A stretch of 64,000 nucleotides of DNA from Variovorax sp. S12S4 (GCF_023195515.1 NZ_JALPKR020000002.1:4007001-4071000); one strand, 5' to 3'. Counted from the stretch's first letter, positions 28,225 to 37,619 are shown. Notes: generated by a model not told the origin, from the letters alone. Numbers and translations: made by a program.

Positions 28225-28336
28225 TCGCTGGAATTCTCGCTTTGCTGAACTGATATATTAGTGTTTTAATGTAGTTGATTCCACAACGGCCGCTGGTTCA
28301 GCCATCCGGTTCAGTTCCTCCGATTCAGTCCCTCCG

Positions 28337-30064
28337 ATGCAACGCTCCTACGACACCCTGCGCAGCGCCCGCTGGTTCGCACCCGACGACTTCCGCTCCT
28401 TCGGCCACCGCTCGCGCGTGATGCAGATGGGCTACGCGCCCACCGACTGGGTCGGCAAACCGATCATCGCCATCGTCAACACGTGGAGCGATGCCAACCA
28501 GTGCCACTCGCACTTCAAGCAGCGCGTGGACGACGTCAAGCGCGGCATCTTCCAGGCGGGCGGCTTTCCGCTCGAGCTGCCTGCCATCTCGCTGTCCGAG
28601 AGCATGGTCAAGCCGACCACCATGCTCTACCGCAACTTCCTGGCGATGGAAACCGAAGAGCTGCTGCGCAGCCATCCCATCGACGGCGCCGTGCTGATGG
28701 GCGGCTGCGACAAGACCACGCCGGGCCTCACCATGGGCGCGCTCAGCATGGGCCTGCCGTTCATCTACCTGCCGGCCGGCCCCATGCTGCGCGGCAACTG
28801 GCGGGGGCAGGTGCTGGGCTCGGGCTCGGACGCCTTCAAGTACTGGGACCAGCGCCGCGCCGGCCAGTTGAGCGACCAGGCCTGGCAAGAGATGGAAGCC
28901 GGCATTGCGCGCAGCCATGGCACCTGCATGACCATGGGCACTGCCGCCACCATGATGGGCATTGCCGAAGCCGTGGGCTTTTCGCTGCCAGGTGCCTCGA
29001 GCATTCCGGCCGCCGATGCCAACCACGTGCGCATGAGCGCTGAATGCGGCCGTCGCATCGTCGAGATGGTGTGGGAAGACCTGACGCCCGCCAAGATGCT
29101 CACGCGCGCCAACTTCGAAAACGGCATCGCCTGCGCCATGGCGATGGGCTGCAGCACCAACGCCATCGTGCACCTGATCGCCATGTCGCGCCGCGCCGGC
29201 CATCCGGTCACGCTGGACGACTTCGATGCCGCAAGCCGCCGAGTGCCGGTGGTCGCCAACATCCGTCCTAGCGGCGACACCTACCTGATGGAAGACTTCT
29301 TCTATGCCGGCGGCCTGCCCGCGATGCTGGAGCGCATTCGCGGCCACCTGAACACCGAGGCGCGCACGGTCAACGGCCGCACCATCGGCCAGAACATCGA
29401 GGGCGCCGAGGTGTTCAACGATGACGTGATCCGGCCGCTCGAGAACCCCATCTATGCCGAAGGTGCGCTCGCCGTGCTGCGCGGCAACATCGCCCCCGAT
29501 GGCGTGGTCATCAAGCCGAGCGCATGCGCGCCGCACCTTCTGCAGCACACCGGCCGCGCGCTGGTGTTCGACGACTACCCCGCGCTCAAGAAGGCAGTGG
29601 ACGATCCCGAGCTGGACGTGACTGGCGACGACATCCTGGTGCTGCGCAATGCGGGCCCGCGCGGTGCCGGCATGCCCGAGTGGGGCATGCTGCCGATCCC
29701 CACCAAGCTGCTGAAGCAGGGCGTGAAAGACATGCTGCGCCTGTCGGACGCGCGCATGAGCGGCACCAGCTACGGCGGCTGCCTGCTGCATTGCTCGCCG
29801 GAGGCGGCCGTCGGCGGACCGCTGGCGCTGGTCAAGACGGGCGACCGCATCTCCGTCGACGTGCCCGCGCGGCGCATTCACCTGGAAGTGAGCGACGAAG
29901 AACTGGCCCGCCGCAAAGCCGCATGGACACCGCCGCCGCCGCGCTACGAGCGCGGCTACGGATGGATGTTCGGCCGCCACATCCTGCAGGCCAACGAAGG
30001 CTGCGACTTCGACTTTCTCGAGACTGCGTTCGGCAAGCCGGTGCCCGAGCCCGACATTTTCTGA
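28337..30064 (+). CDS. IlvD/Edd-family sugar-acid dehydratase, L-arabinonate dehydratase-like
   Basis: 575 residues of the IlvD/Edd dehydratase family, which needs an iron-sulfur cluster. Likely cluster cysteines are in MGGCDKTTPG (about 123) and SHGTCMTMGTAAT (about 196); CSTNAIVHL and SGTSYGGCLLHCSPEA are also characteristic. The FGHRSRVMQMGYAPTDW start and lack of the branched-chain-specific segments point to an aldonic acid dehydratase (arabinonate, xylonate or gluconate type). It heads an operon with an RraA-like protein and a TTT receptor, under the GntR regulator. Confidence 0.88.
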   Translation: MQRSYDTLRSARWFAPDDFRSFGHRSRVMQMGYAPTDWVGKPIIAIVNTWSDANQCHSHFKQRVDDVKRGIFQAGGFPLELPAISLSESMVKPTTMLYRNFLAMETEELLRSHPIDGAVLMGGCDKTTPGLTMGALSMGLPFIYLPAGPMLRGNWRGQVLGSGSDAFKYWDQRRAGQLSDQAWQEMEAGIARSHGTCMTMGTAATMMGIAEAVGFSLPGASSIPAADANHVRMSAECGRRIVEMVWEDLTPAKMLTRANFENGIACAMAMGCSTNAIVHLIAMSRRAGHPVTLDDFDAASRRVPVVANIRPSGDTYLMEDFFYAGGLPAMLERIRGHLNTEARTVNGRTIGQNIEGAEVFNDDVIRPLENPIYAEGALAVLRGNIAPDGVVIKPSACAPHLLQHTGRALVFDDYPALKKAVDDPELDVTGDDILVLRNAGPRGAGMPEWGMLPIPTKLLKQGVKDMLRLSDARMSGTSYGGCLLHCSPEAAVGGPLALVKTGDRISVDVPARRIHLEVSDEELARRKAAWTPPPPRYERGYGWMFGRHILQANEGCDFDFLETAFGKPVPEPDIF

Positions 30065-30113
30065 AGACCTCTTCCCCTTCCGAACCAACGCCCAAGCAAA
30101 CGGAGACCCCGAC

Positions 30114-30824
30114 GTGAATCCCCAAACCCGCGAGAAGCTGATGCAGGTCAGCACCGCCACCCTGTGCACGGCCCTGTTCAAGCGCGGCCTGCGCAACCAG
30201 TTCATCCAGAACGTGCATCCGCTCAACCCGTCGCTGCCCAACATGGTGGGCGAGGCCTTCACGCTGCGCTACATGCCCGCGCGCGAAGACCTGAACCCCA
30301 TCACCGTGTTCAACGACCGCAGCCATCCGCAGCGCCAGGCCGTCGAGCAATGCCCCGAAGGCGCGGTGCTGCTGATGGACAGCCGCAAGGACGCGCGCGC
30401 CGCATCGGCCGGCGGCATTCTGGTGAGCCGGCTCATGAAGCGCGGCGTGGTCGGCGTGGTCACCGACGGCGGCTTTCGCGACAGCCCCGACATCGCGAAG
30501 CTGGGCTTCCCCGCATACCACCAGCGCCCGAGCGCGCCGACCAATCTCACGCTGCACCAGGCCATCGACATCAACGTGCCCATCGGCTGCGGCGACGTGG
30601 CCGTGTGGCCCGGCGACGTGGTGGTGGGCGATGCCGAAGGCGTCATCGTGATTCCGGCGGACATTGCCGACGAAGTTGCGGCCGAGGCCACCGAGATGAC
30701 CGTCTTCGAAGACTTCGTGCAAGAGAAGGTGCTCGAAGGGCGCTCGATCCTCGGCCTCTATCCGCCGACCGAGGAGCAAAGCCGCACCGAGTTCGCCGCG
30801 TGGCGGCAGGTCCGCGGCCGCTGA
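30114..30824 (+). CDS. RraA-like protein (HMG/CHA-type aldolase or sugar-acid enzyme)
   Basis: 236 residues beginning at a GTG. Seen: STATLCTALFKRGLRN near the start, and later the RraA-type core GVVGVVTDGGFRDSPDIAKL and NVPIGCGDVAVWPGDVVVGD with the metal-site pattern G-x-x-D. In this family some members are RNase E inhibitors and others are class II pyruvate aldolases. Next to a sugar-acid dehydratase an aldolase acting on the 2-keto-3-deoxy product is the more likely role, but this is inference. Confidence 0.8.
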   Translation: MNPQTREKLMQVSTATLCTALFKRGLRNQFIQNVHPLNPSLPNMVGEAFTLRYMPAREDLNPITVFNDRSHPQRQAVEQCPEGAVLLMDSRKDARAASAGGILVSRLMKRGVVGVVTDGGFRDSPDIAKLGFPAYHQRPSAPTNLTLHQAIDINVPIGCGDVAVWPGDVVVGDAEGVIVIPADIADEVAAEATEMTVFEDFVQEKVLEGRSILGLYPPTEEQSRTEFAAWRQVRGR

Positions 30825-30866
30825 CCGTCAACCTTCATTCGTCAGACAACAAAGAGAGACAAGACC

Positions 30867-31856
30867 ATGCCCTTCATTCATCGCGCCGCGCGGCTGCTGC
30901 TCGCTGCATCCGCATTCGCACTGGCACCCACCCTCGCGCTCGCGCAGGCCGAATGGCCCGCCGCCAAGACCATCACCTACGTCGTGCCCTTCACGGCCGG
31001 CGGTTCGACCGACATCGTGGGCCGCATCCTGGCCAACAAGCTGCAGGAGAGCCTGCACCAGTCGGTGGTGGTCGACAACAAGCCGGGGCAGGCCGGCGGC
31101 ATCGGCGCCGCCTATGTGGCCAAGGCCGCGCCCGACGGCTACACGCTGTTCGGCGGCACCATCAGCACGCACGCCATCAACGCCAGCCTCTACAAGAAGC
31201 TGCCCTATGACCCGATGAAGGACTTCGAGCCGGTGTCGCTGGTTGGCCGGCTGCCCAACGTGCTGATCGTCAACAGCCAGCTCGGCGTGAACTCGGTGGC
31301 CGAGCTGATCGCGCTGCTCAAGAAAGACGAATCGAAGCGCACCTTCGCTTCGTCGGGCGCGGGAACATCGACGCACCTGGCCGGCGAGATGTTCGCGGAC
31401 ATGATCGGCGTGAAGCTCACGCATGTGCCGTACAAAGGCACGCCGCCCGCCATGACCGACGTTGCATCGGGCCTGGTGCCCTTCATGTTCGACCAGGTGA
31501 CCGCTGCGCTGCCCCTGGTGAAGAGCGGCAAGCTCAAGCTGCTGGCCGTGACCACCGGCAAGCGCATTGCGCTGGTGCCCGAGCTGCCGACCATGATCGA
31601 ATCGGGCGTGGCGGGTTTCGAGATGTCGTCGTGGCAGGCCGTGTACGCGCCCAAGGGCACGCCCAAGCCCATCATCCAGCGCCTGAACGCCGAGATCGTG
31701 AAGGCGCTCAAGCAGCCCGACGTGCAGGCCAAGCTCTCGGGCCAGCTGGCCATGGACATTGCGGCCAGCACGCCCGAGGAACTGCGCGACCACATGGCCC
31801 GCGAGATCCCGCGCTGGGCCGAACTGGTGAAGAAGTCGGGCGCCACCGCCGACTGA
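30867..31856 (+). CDS. Tripartite tricarboxylate transporter (Bug-type) substrate-binding protein
   Basis: 329 residues. A Sec signal peptide (FIHRAARLLLAASAFALAPT, cleaved near ALA-QA) precedes the mature Bug domain with TYVVPFTAGGSTDIVGRILA, ASSGAGTSTHLAGEMFADM and YKGTPPAMTDVASGLV. It is the last gene of the dehydratase operon, so it probably binds the same sugar acid. It is intact, unlike the receptor at 25735-26714. A terminator follows. Confidence 0.92.
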   Translation: MPFIHRAARLLLAASAFALAPTLALAQAEWPAAKTITYVVPFTAGGSTDIVGRILANKLQESLHQSVVVDNKPGQAGGIGAAYVAKAAPDGYTLFGGTISTHAINASLYKKLPYDPMKDFEPVSLVGRLPNVLIVNSQLGVNSVAELIALLKKDESKRTFASSGAGTSTHLAGEMFADMIGVKLTHVPYKGTPPAMTDVASGLVPFMFDQVTAALPLVKSGKLKLLAVTTGKRIALVPELPTMIESGVAGFEMSSWQAVYAPKGTPKPIIQRLNAEIVKALKQPDVQAKLSGQLAMDIAASTPEELRDHMAREIPRWAELVKKSGATAD

Positions 31857-31876
31857 AACCGCGGCGTCGTGGAACA

Positions 31877-31901
31877 GGCCCGGGGCTTTGCGGCCCGGGC
31901 C
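31877..31901 (+). terminator. Intrinsic terminator after the sugar-acid operon
   Basis: A perfect 8-bp stem (GGCCCGGG / CCCGGGCC) with a 9-nt loop, followed by GGAATTTCTTTT. It lies 20 bp after the TTT receptor stop. Confidence 0.75.
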
Positions 31902-31950
31902 GGAATTTCTTTTAAAGTTCCTGAATCCTTCTGGCCATGATGCGCCCTCT

Positions 31951-32199
31951 ATGCAAGAGTCAACATCAACCGGAGTGTTCAACGTGTTCCATCTCAAACG
32001 CAATCTGCCCGCCTGGGGGCGAGTCATTCGCCTGTGCCTGGGGGTCTTCGCCGCCGCGGGCGCGTTCTACTTTCTGCCGGCCGGAACGCTTCGCCTCCTG
32101 GGGCTTGCCACGGCCGGGGTGCTTGCGTCCACCGCCATCGTCGGCTTCTGCCCGGCCTGCGCGATGCTTGGCCGAAAAGCGCCGGGCGAGGCGAAATGA
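31951..32199 (+). CDS. DUF2892-like small membrane protein
   Basis: 82 residues with two helices: RLCLGVFAAAGAFYFLP and LGLATAGVLASTAIVGFCPACAMLG. The NLPAWGRVIRL start and FCPACAMLG end match the YgaP-type inner membrane DUF2892 family. The CPAC pair may be redox active. Its stop overlaps the sigma factor start by four bases, so the two are probably coupled. Confidence 0.78.
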   Translation: MQESTSTGVFNVFHLKRNLPAWGRVIRLCLGVFAAAGAFYFLPAGTLRLLGLATAGVLASTAIVGFCPACAMLGRKAPGEAK

Positions 32200-32735
32200 T
32201 CCGTGCGTCCGCACCGCTCATCGAGGCTGCGTGCGCGGGAGACGAGCGGGCGCTGTCCCAGTTGCTCTCCGTCTGCCAGCCCGATCTGAAGCGATTCGCG
32301 CGCCGGACATGCGCAAACAGCGAAGACGCCGAAGATGCCGTGCAGGTGGCGCTGTGGCAGCTGCACAGAAAGATCGGCGCGCTCGGCACGGTGGCCGCCT
32401 TTGCCACCTGGCTGTTCCGCATCGTCGAGCGTGAGTGCTACCGCATCTTCAGGCGCAGCTCTTCAGGCGGCGCTCTATCGGAGCCTTCCGCTGCAGAAGC
32501 CGCAGCGCCGCAAATTCCCACCGACCTGCGGCTCGACCTGACGAAGGCCATTGCCGCGCTTCCAGAGGCCTACCGCATCGCGCTGGTCTTGCGCGACGTC
32601 GAGGAACTGACCGCCCCCGAAGTCGCGGCACGCCTGGGCCTGAGCGTCGAGGCGGTGAAGAGCCGCTTGCATCGCGCTCGCGCGATGGTGCGGGAAAGCC
32701 TGATGAACGGCGGCTACTGGACTCAGGAAGGCTGA
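32196..32735 (+). CDS. ECF-type RNA polymerase sigma factor
   Basis: 179 residues: region 2 (about 10-80, with DAEDAVQVALWQLHRKIG and TWLFRIVERECYRIFRR) and region 4 (about 115-170, with LPEAYRIALVLRDVEELTAP and EVAARLGLSVEAVKSRLHRA). No anti-sigma gene is adjacent. The preceding membrane protein, joined by a four-base overlap, may take part in control. Confidence 0.88.
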   Translation: MIRASAPLIEAACAGDERALSQLLSVCQPDLKRFARRTCANSEDAEDAVQVALWQLHRKIGALGTVAAFATWLFRIVERECYRIFRRSSSGGALSEPSAAEAAAPQIPTDLRLDLTKAIAALPEAYRIALVLRDVEELTAPEVAARLGLSVEAVKSRLHRARAMVRESLMNGGYWTQEG

Positions 32736-32770
32736 TCCGACATGCCGCCGTGGTGGAGCACGTATGGGCT

Positions 32771-33574
32771 TCAGTAGGCCGCGCGAGACGCTGGCTCGGT
32801 GGCGGTTGGCGCGCCGCTGAAGTCGGCCGCCAGCTTTCGTGCGGCGCTGGCATACAACAGCAAGTCGACACCCACCGCGACGAAGGTGCAGCCGAGTTCA
32901 AGGTAGCGGCGCGCCAGCTTCGGATCCGACGTCAGCGTGCCCGCAGCTTTGCCCGACGCCACGATGGTTCGCATAGCGGTTTCGATTGCAGCCTGCACCT
33001 CCGGGTGCCCGGGCCGTCCCCGATGCCCCATCGACGCGGCCAGGTCGGCGGGGCCGATGAAGACGCCGTCGATACCGTCCACGCCGCAGATTTCCGCCAG
33101 GTTGGAGAGCGCCGTCACGGTTTCCGCCTGCACAAGCAGGCAGATTTCGTCGTCCGCGATGTCCAGGTAGTCGGTGCGCCCACTCCACTGCGATGCGCGG
33201 CCCACCGCACTGCCCACGCCGCGGATGCCCAGCGGCGGATAGCGCGTGGCCGACACCAATGCGCGCGCCTGCTCCGCCGTGTCGACCATCGGCACCAGCA
33301 GGTTCTTCGCGCCGATGTCGAGCAGCTGCTTGATGAGAGCCGTGTCGCCCTGAACCGCCCGCACCACGGGCTGGGCGGGGTGCGGCGCCACGGCCTGCAG
33401 AGCGGCAAGGGTCGAGCGCAGGTCGTTGGGCGCGTGTTCGCCGTCGATCAGCAGCCAGTCGAACCCGGCGGTGGCACTCACCTCCGCCATGTACGGGTCG
33501 GCCATCGAAAGCCAGAGGCCGGTTTGCGGCCGGCGTGCGGCCAATGCTGTCTTGAAGGAGTTGTGGGCGGGCAT
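32771..33574 (-). CDS. HpcH/HpaI-family aldolase (class II pyruvate aldolase)
   Basis: 267 residues. Family motifs: [10 protein letters not shown] near residue 44, and [24 protein letters not shown] and [18 protein letters not shown], where the Glu and Asp of the metal site and catalytic Arg region are expected. Members cleave 4-hydroxy-2-keto acids to pyruvate and an aldehyde. With the adjacent galactarate-type dehydratase, the natural substrate is probably 5-keto-4-deoxyglucarate (giving tartronate semialdehyde); the HpaI role in aromatic degradation is less likely here. Confidence 0.85.
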   Translation of the reverse strand: MPAHNSFKTALAARRPQTGLWLSMADPYMAEVSATAGFDWLLIDGEHAPNDLRSTLAALQAVAPHPAQPVVRAVQGDTALIKQLLDIGAKNLLVPMVDTAEQARALVSATRYPPLGIRGVGSAVGRASQWSGRTDYLDIADDEICLLVQAETVTALSNLAEICGVDGIDGVFIGPADLAASMGHRGRPGHPEVQAAIETAMRTIVASGKAAGTLTSDPKLARRYLELGCTFVAVGVDLLLYASAARKLAADFSGAPTATEPASRAAY

Positions 33575-33616
33575 GGGTGATGTCTCTCTTGTAGGTATTG
33601 CTGTGTGAAGCGGAGG

Positions 33617-35086
33617 TCAGTCCAGCTGGCCCTGGCATACGTACTTGGTGTGCATGTAGTCGTCCAGCCCATGCACGGAGCCTTCGCGCCCGTAGCCGGA
33701 ATCCTTCACGCCGCCGAAGGGCGCCGCCTCCGCGGCCAATGCGCCTTCGTTGATGCCGACGATGCCGGCCTCCAGCGCGTCGGCCACCCGCCAGATGCGC
33801 CGCACGTCGCGCGAATAGAAGTACGCCGCCAATCCGAAAGGCGTGTCGTTGGCCTGGGCCACCACATCGGCTTCGTCGGTGAAGCGCGTCAGGGGAACGA
33901 CCGGGCCGAAGGTTTCTTCGCAGGCGCAGGCCATCGTTGCGTCGGCGTTCACCAGCACGGTGGGCGCAAAGTAGTTCGGTCCCAATGCCGGCAGCCGCGT
34001 GCCGCCGGTGAGCAGGCGCGCACCGCGGGCGAGGGCGTCCTGCACATGCCGCTCGATCTTCTCGATGGCGCGCGCATTGATCATCGGGCCGATCTGCGAG
34101 CCCGGGTCGCTGGCCGGACCCACCCGCAAGGCTGAGACACGTGCCGCCAGCAATTCGGCGAAGCTGTCATGCACGGCCTCGTGAACGAACACGCGGTTGG
34201 GGCAGACGCAAGTCTGGCCGCCGTTGCGGAACTTGGCCGCCATGAGGCCGTCGACCGCGGCACGCAGGTCGGCATCTTCGAACACGATGAAGGGCGCATT
34301 GCCGCCGAGTTCGAGCGACAGTTTCTTCAGCGTGTCGGCCGAACGCCGTGCCAAGTGCTTGCCGACGGGCGTCGATCCGGTGAAGGTGATCTTGCGCACC
34401 CGGGCATCGTCCAGCCACACGTCGACGACCTCGGGCGTGCGCTCGCGTGAGGCCGTCACGATGTTGAGCACCCCCGCGGGCACGCCGGCCTCAGCGGCCA
34501 GGGCCACCAGCGCCAGCGATGTCAGCGGCGTGTCCTCCGCCGGCTTGCACACCACGGTGCAGCCCGCGGCCAGGGCCGGCGCAATCTTGCGCGCGATCAT
34601 CGCGGCCGGAAAGTTCCATGGCGTGATGGCTGCGACCACGCCCACCGGCTCTTTCATGGCGAACATGCGCCGGCCGGGCACCGGCGCGGGAATCACGTCG
34701 CCGTTGGCGCGCGTGGCCTCTTCGGCAAACCATTCGATGTAGCTCGCCGCATAGGCAACCTCGCCGATGCCTTCGGCCAGCGGCTTGCCTTGTTCGCGCG
34801 AGATCAGCCGGCCCAGGTCGTCCTGATGCGCAAGCACCAGGTCGTTCCAGCGCTTGAGTATTTGCGCGCGCTGCTTGGCCGGCGTGCGGCGCCATGCGGG
34901 GAAGGCTGCGTGCGCGGCATCGACCGCGGCGCGCGCCGCGTCGGCGCCGGAATCGGGCACGCGCGCAATCAGATCACCGGTGGCCGGGTCGGTCACGTCG
35001 AGCGTGCGCCCGGCGGCGTCGCACCATTCGCCCGCGATGAAGTTGGCCGTGCGTTGCAGTTGGGGGCGGGAGAGGGTAAGTGGCAT
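33617..35086 (-). CDS. NAD(P)-dependent aldehyde dehydrogenase, succinate-semialdehyde type
   Basis: 489 residues. Seen: ITPWNFPAAMIARKIAPAL, GSTPVGKHLAR, the catalytic Glu in LELGGNAPFIVF and the catalytic Cys in GQTCVCPNR. The pattern is nearest to GabD or alpha-ketoglutarate-semialdehyde dehydrogenase. In a galactarate/glucarate locus the second is attractive, since dehydration of the keto-deoxy acid would give that semialdehyde. The start at 35086 gives MPLTLSRPQLQR; upstream residues look non-coding. It sits between the aldolase and the dehydratase. Confidence 0.88.
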   Translation of the reverse strand: MPLTLSRPQLQRTANFIAGEWCDAAGRTLDVTDPATGDLIARVPDSGADAARAAVDAAHAAFPAWRRTPAKQRAQILKRWNDLVLAHQDDLGRLISREQGKPLAEGIGEVAYAASYIEWFAEEATRANGDVIPAPVPGRRMFAMKEPVGVVAAITPWNFPAAMIARKIAPALAAGCTVVCKPAEDTPLTSLALVALAAEAGVPAGVLNIVTASRERTPEVVDVWLDDARVRKITFTGSTPVGKHLARRSADTLKKLSLELGGNAPFIVFEDADLRAAVDGLMAAKFRNGGQTCVCPNRVFVHEAVHDSFAELLAARVSALRVGPASDPGSQIGPMINARAIEKIERHVQDALARGARLLTGGTRLPALGPNYFAPTVLVNADATMACACEETFGPVVPLTRFTDEADVVAQANDTPFGLAAYFYSRDVRRIWRVADALEAGIVGINEGALAAEAAPFGGVKDSGYGREGSVHGLDDYMHTKYVCQGQLD

Positions 35087-35100
35087 TTGAAAATAGAAGT

Positions 35101-36624
35101 TCAGCTCACGATGCCGAGGTGCCACGGCACGAACTCATGGTCGCCCAGGCCAAGCGCTTCGCTGCGCGTGCGTTCGCCGGAGGCGTGGCGCAATATCTGC
35201 TCGAAGATCTGCTGCCCCAACTCGGGCACAGAGAGCTCGCCGTCGATCACCACGCCGCAGTTGATGTCCATGTCCTCTTCCAGGCGCTTGAACATCGGCG
35301 TGTTGCTGGCCAGCTTGATGGTCGGTGCCGGCTTGCTGCCGAACATCGAGCCGCGCCCGGTGGTGAAGCAGATCAGCTGCGCGCCGCTGGCAATCTGTCC
35401 GGTCACGGCCACCGGGTCGTAGCCTGGCGAATCCATGAAGACGAAGCCGGTCTTGTCGATGGGCTCCGCATATTCGTACACCGCCTGAAGCGGCGTGGTC
35501 CCGCCCTTCATGGCCGAGCCGAGGGACTTTTCGAAGATGTTGGCCAGCCCGCCGGCCTGGTTGCCGTGCCCGACCACGCCGTTGAACTGCGCGTTCTGGC
35601 CGGAGGCATAGCGCTCCCACCAGGCCAGCCGGTCGAGCAGCTTCTGTCCGACCTCAGGCGTTGCGGCGCGCCGCGTGAGCATGAACTCCACACCGTGGAT
35701 CTCGGGCGTTTCAGAGAGGATGGCAGTGCCGCCGTGGCGCACCAGCACGTCCATGGCCGCGCCCAACGCCGGGTTGGCCGTGATGCCCGAGAAGCCGTCA
35801 GACCCGCCGCACTCCAGCCCGATCTTCAGGTGGTTGGCGCCCACACGGGTGCGCCGCGCGGCATCGGCCTCGGGCAGCATTTCCTCGATGGCTCGAATGC
35901 CCGCCTCGATGGTCTGCCGGGTGCCGCCCACTTCCTGCATCACCATCGTGCGCATCAGCCGGCCCTGCTGGAGCCCCTGCGAGTCGACCAGCGCATCGAC
36001 CTGGTTGCGTTCGCAGCCCAGGCCCACGATCAGCACGCCGGCCAGGTTGGGGTGGCGCGCGTAGCCGGCCAGGGTGCGGCGCAGCACGTCGAAATGCTCG
36101 CTCGGCGAAGACATGCCGCAGCCGCTGGTCTGCGCAAAGGCGGCCACGCCGTCCACGTTGGGAAACGCCGCCAGCCGCTCGGGCGTGAAATGCGCCGCAA
36201 TGCGCTTGATGACCGTGGCCGAACAGTTGACTGACGACAGAATGCCGATGAAGTTGCGCGTGCCCACGCGGCCGTCGGCGCGCACAAAGCCCATGAAGGT
36301 GGCGCGCTCGGCCTCGGGCACGTAGTCCACCGGCCGCACGTCCTGGCAAAAGCCAGGGTCGCGGTACGAATCGACCAGCGTGATGTTATGGCTGTGCACG
36401 TAGTCGCCCGCCTCGAGGTCGCGCGACGCCACGCCGATGACGGTGTCGTACTTCTTCACCTGCTCGCCGGCCGCAATGCCGCGCGACGCGATCTTGTGCC
36501 CCGCGGGAATCTGCGCCCGCGCCCGCACGCCGAACTCGGCAATCGTCTCGCCCAGGGCGATCGGTGTCTTGGCGACCAGTACGTTGTCGTTCGGGTGCAG
36601 GCGGAGCAGGGGGCTGTCGTTCAT
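35101..36624 (-). CDS. UxaA/GarD-family dehydratase (altronate/galactarate dehydratase)
   Basis: 507 residues. The N-terminal SAF-like domain (LLRLHPNDNVLVAKTPIALG) and the C-terminal dehydratase part with SSVNCSATVIKRI, QTSGCGMSSPSEHF, LGCERNQ and ECGGSDGFSGITANPALG are diagnostic of the UxaA/GarD family. Family enzymes use an iron-sulfur cluster or Fe2+ to dehydrate altronate or galactarate. The aldolase in the operon favours galactarate. Its start overlaps the TTT receptor stop by one base. The same frame is open farther upstream, but that part is a shadow of the receptor. Confidence 0.88.
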   Translation of the reverse strand: MNDSPLLRLHPNDNVLVAKTPIALGETIAEFGVRARAQIPAGHKIASRGIAAGEQVKKYDTVIGVASRDLEAGDYVHSHNITLVDSYRDPGFCQDVRPVDYVPEAERATFMGFVRADGRVGTRNFIGILSSVNCSATVIKRIAAHFTPERLAAFPNVDGVAAFAQTSGCGMSSPSEHFDVLRRTLAGYARHPNLAGVLIVGLGCERNQVDALVDSQGLQQGRLMRTMVMQEVGGTRQTIEAGIRAIEEMLPEADAARRTRVGANHLKIGLECGGSDGFSGITANPALGAAMDVLVRHGGTAILSETPEIHGVEFMLTRRAATPEVGQKLLDRLAWWERYASGQNAQFNGVVGHGNQAGGLANIFEKSLGSAMKGGTTPLQAVYEYAEPIDKTGFVFMDSPGYDPVAVTGQIASGAQLICFTTGRGSMFGSKPAPTIKLASNTPMFKRLEEDMDINCGVVIDGELSVPELGQQIFEQILRHASGERTRSEALGLGDHEFVPWHLGIVS

Positions 36625-37619
36625 CAACCCTTCTCCATCAGTTCCTTGAGATTGAGCTTGCGGATCAGGTCGGTCTCCTGGCGATAGACGGCTTCGACGT
36701 ATTTCTTGTAGTCGGGTCCGTCCTGGTACATCACCGGCGCGTCGATGCTGTCGGCCACCTTCTTGAACTCTTCGCTGTTGACGGCCACGCGGAACGCGTC
36801 GCGCAGCTTCTTTTCCACTGCGGGCGGCAGTCCGCGCGGCGCGCCGATGCCGTTGGGCGCCTCCACCACCACGTCGAAACCCAGCTCCTTGAGCGTGGGC
36901 GTGTCCTTGAAGCGCGGCGTGCGTGCCTCGCCCCAGGTGGCAAGCAGGCGCAGTTTGCCGCTTTCCACATGCGGGGCCCAGGAGCTGCTGTCCGCCAGCA
37001 TGTCGACTTGCTCGCCCAGGACATCCTGCAGCGCCGCGGAGCCGCCCTTGTAGGCGATCGCGTTGAACTTGACACCCGCCGCCTGCGCGAACTGCTCCAT
37101 GCCCACGTGGGTGGCGCCGCCTACGCCGGCGTGGGCATAGCTGATCACGCCCGGCTTGGCCTTGGCCTGCGCCAGCATGTCCCGCAGCGACTTGAAAGGC
37201 GAACTCGCCGGCACCGCAACGCCGAAGGTCTGGCCCGAGGTGCGGGCAAGGTAGCTCAGGTCTTTCAGCGGGTCGACCTGCACGGTGCCGATCTGCGCAA
37301 AGCGCGTGACCGAGATGGGAATCTGCCCGATGGTGTAGCCATCGGGCTTGGCGGAGGCCAGGGCCTTGGTGCCGATCATTCCCGAAGCGCCGGCGCGGTT
37401 TTCCAGCGCAATGGGCTGGCCGAGCTCTCGCGCCGCTATCTGGCAGATGGCGCGCATCGAGCGGTCGGCCGTACCGCCGGCCGGCCAGGGGCAGATGAAG
37501 GTGATGGGGCGCTCGGGATAGTCGGCAGCGAATGCGCGGGCGGGCACCGCGGCCAGTGCGGCGGCACCAAGGCCGCCCAGCATCAATTGACGTCGCCGTG
37601 GGGAGCGATTGAAGGTCAT
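36624..37619 (-). CDS. Tripartite tricarboxylate transporter (Bug-type) substrate-binding protein
   Basis: 331 residues. A twin-Arg-like signal (MTFNRSPRRRQLMLGGLGAA, ending near ARA-FA) precedes the Bug domain with FICPWPAGGTADRSMRAICQ, ENRAGASGMIGTKAL and AHAGVGGATHVGMEQFA. It is the first gene of the galactarate-type operon and shares one base with the next gene. It is likely to capture the sugar diacid. The LysR gene is divergent. Confidence 0.9.
   Translation of the reverse strand: MTFNRSPRRRQLMLGGLGAAALAAVPARAFAADYPERPITFICPWPAGGTADRSMRAICQIAARELGQPIALENRAGASGMIGTKALASAKPDGYTIGQIPISVTRFAQIGTVQVDPLKDLSYLARTSGQTFGVAVPASSPFKSLRDMLAQAKAKPGVISYAHAGVGGATHVGMEQFAQAAGVKFNAIAYKGGSAALQDVLGEQVDMLADSSSWAPHVESGKLRLLATWGEARTPRFKDTPTLKELGFDVVVEAPNGIGAPRGLPPAVEKKLRDAFRVAVNSEEFKKVADSIDAPVMYQDGPDYKKYVEAVYRQETDLIRKLNLKELMEKG

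Noticed and set aside
28325..30262. A 645-codon frame antisense to the dehydratase
   Set aside because: Shadow of a GC-rich gene; the dehydratase has full family motifs.
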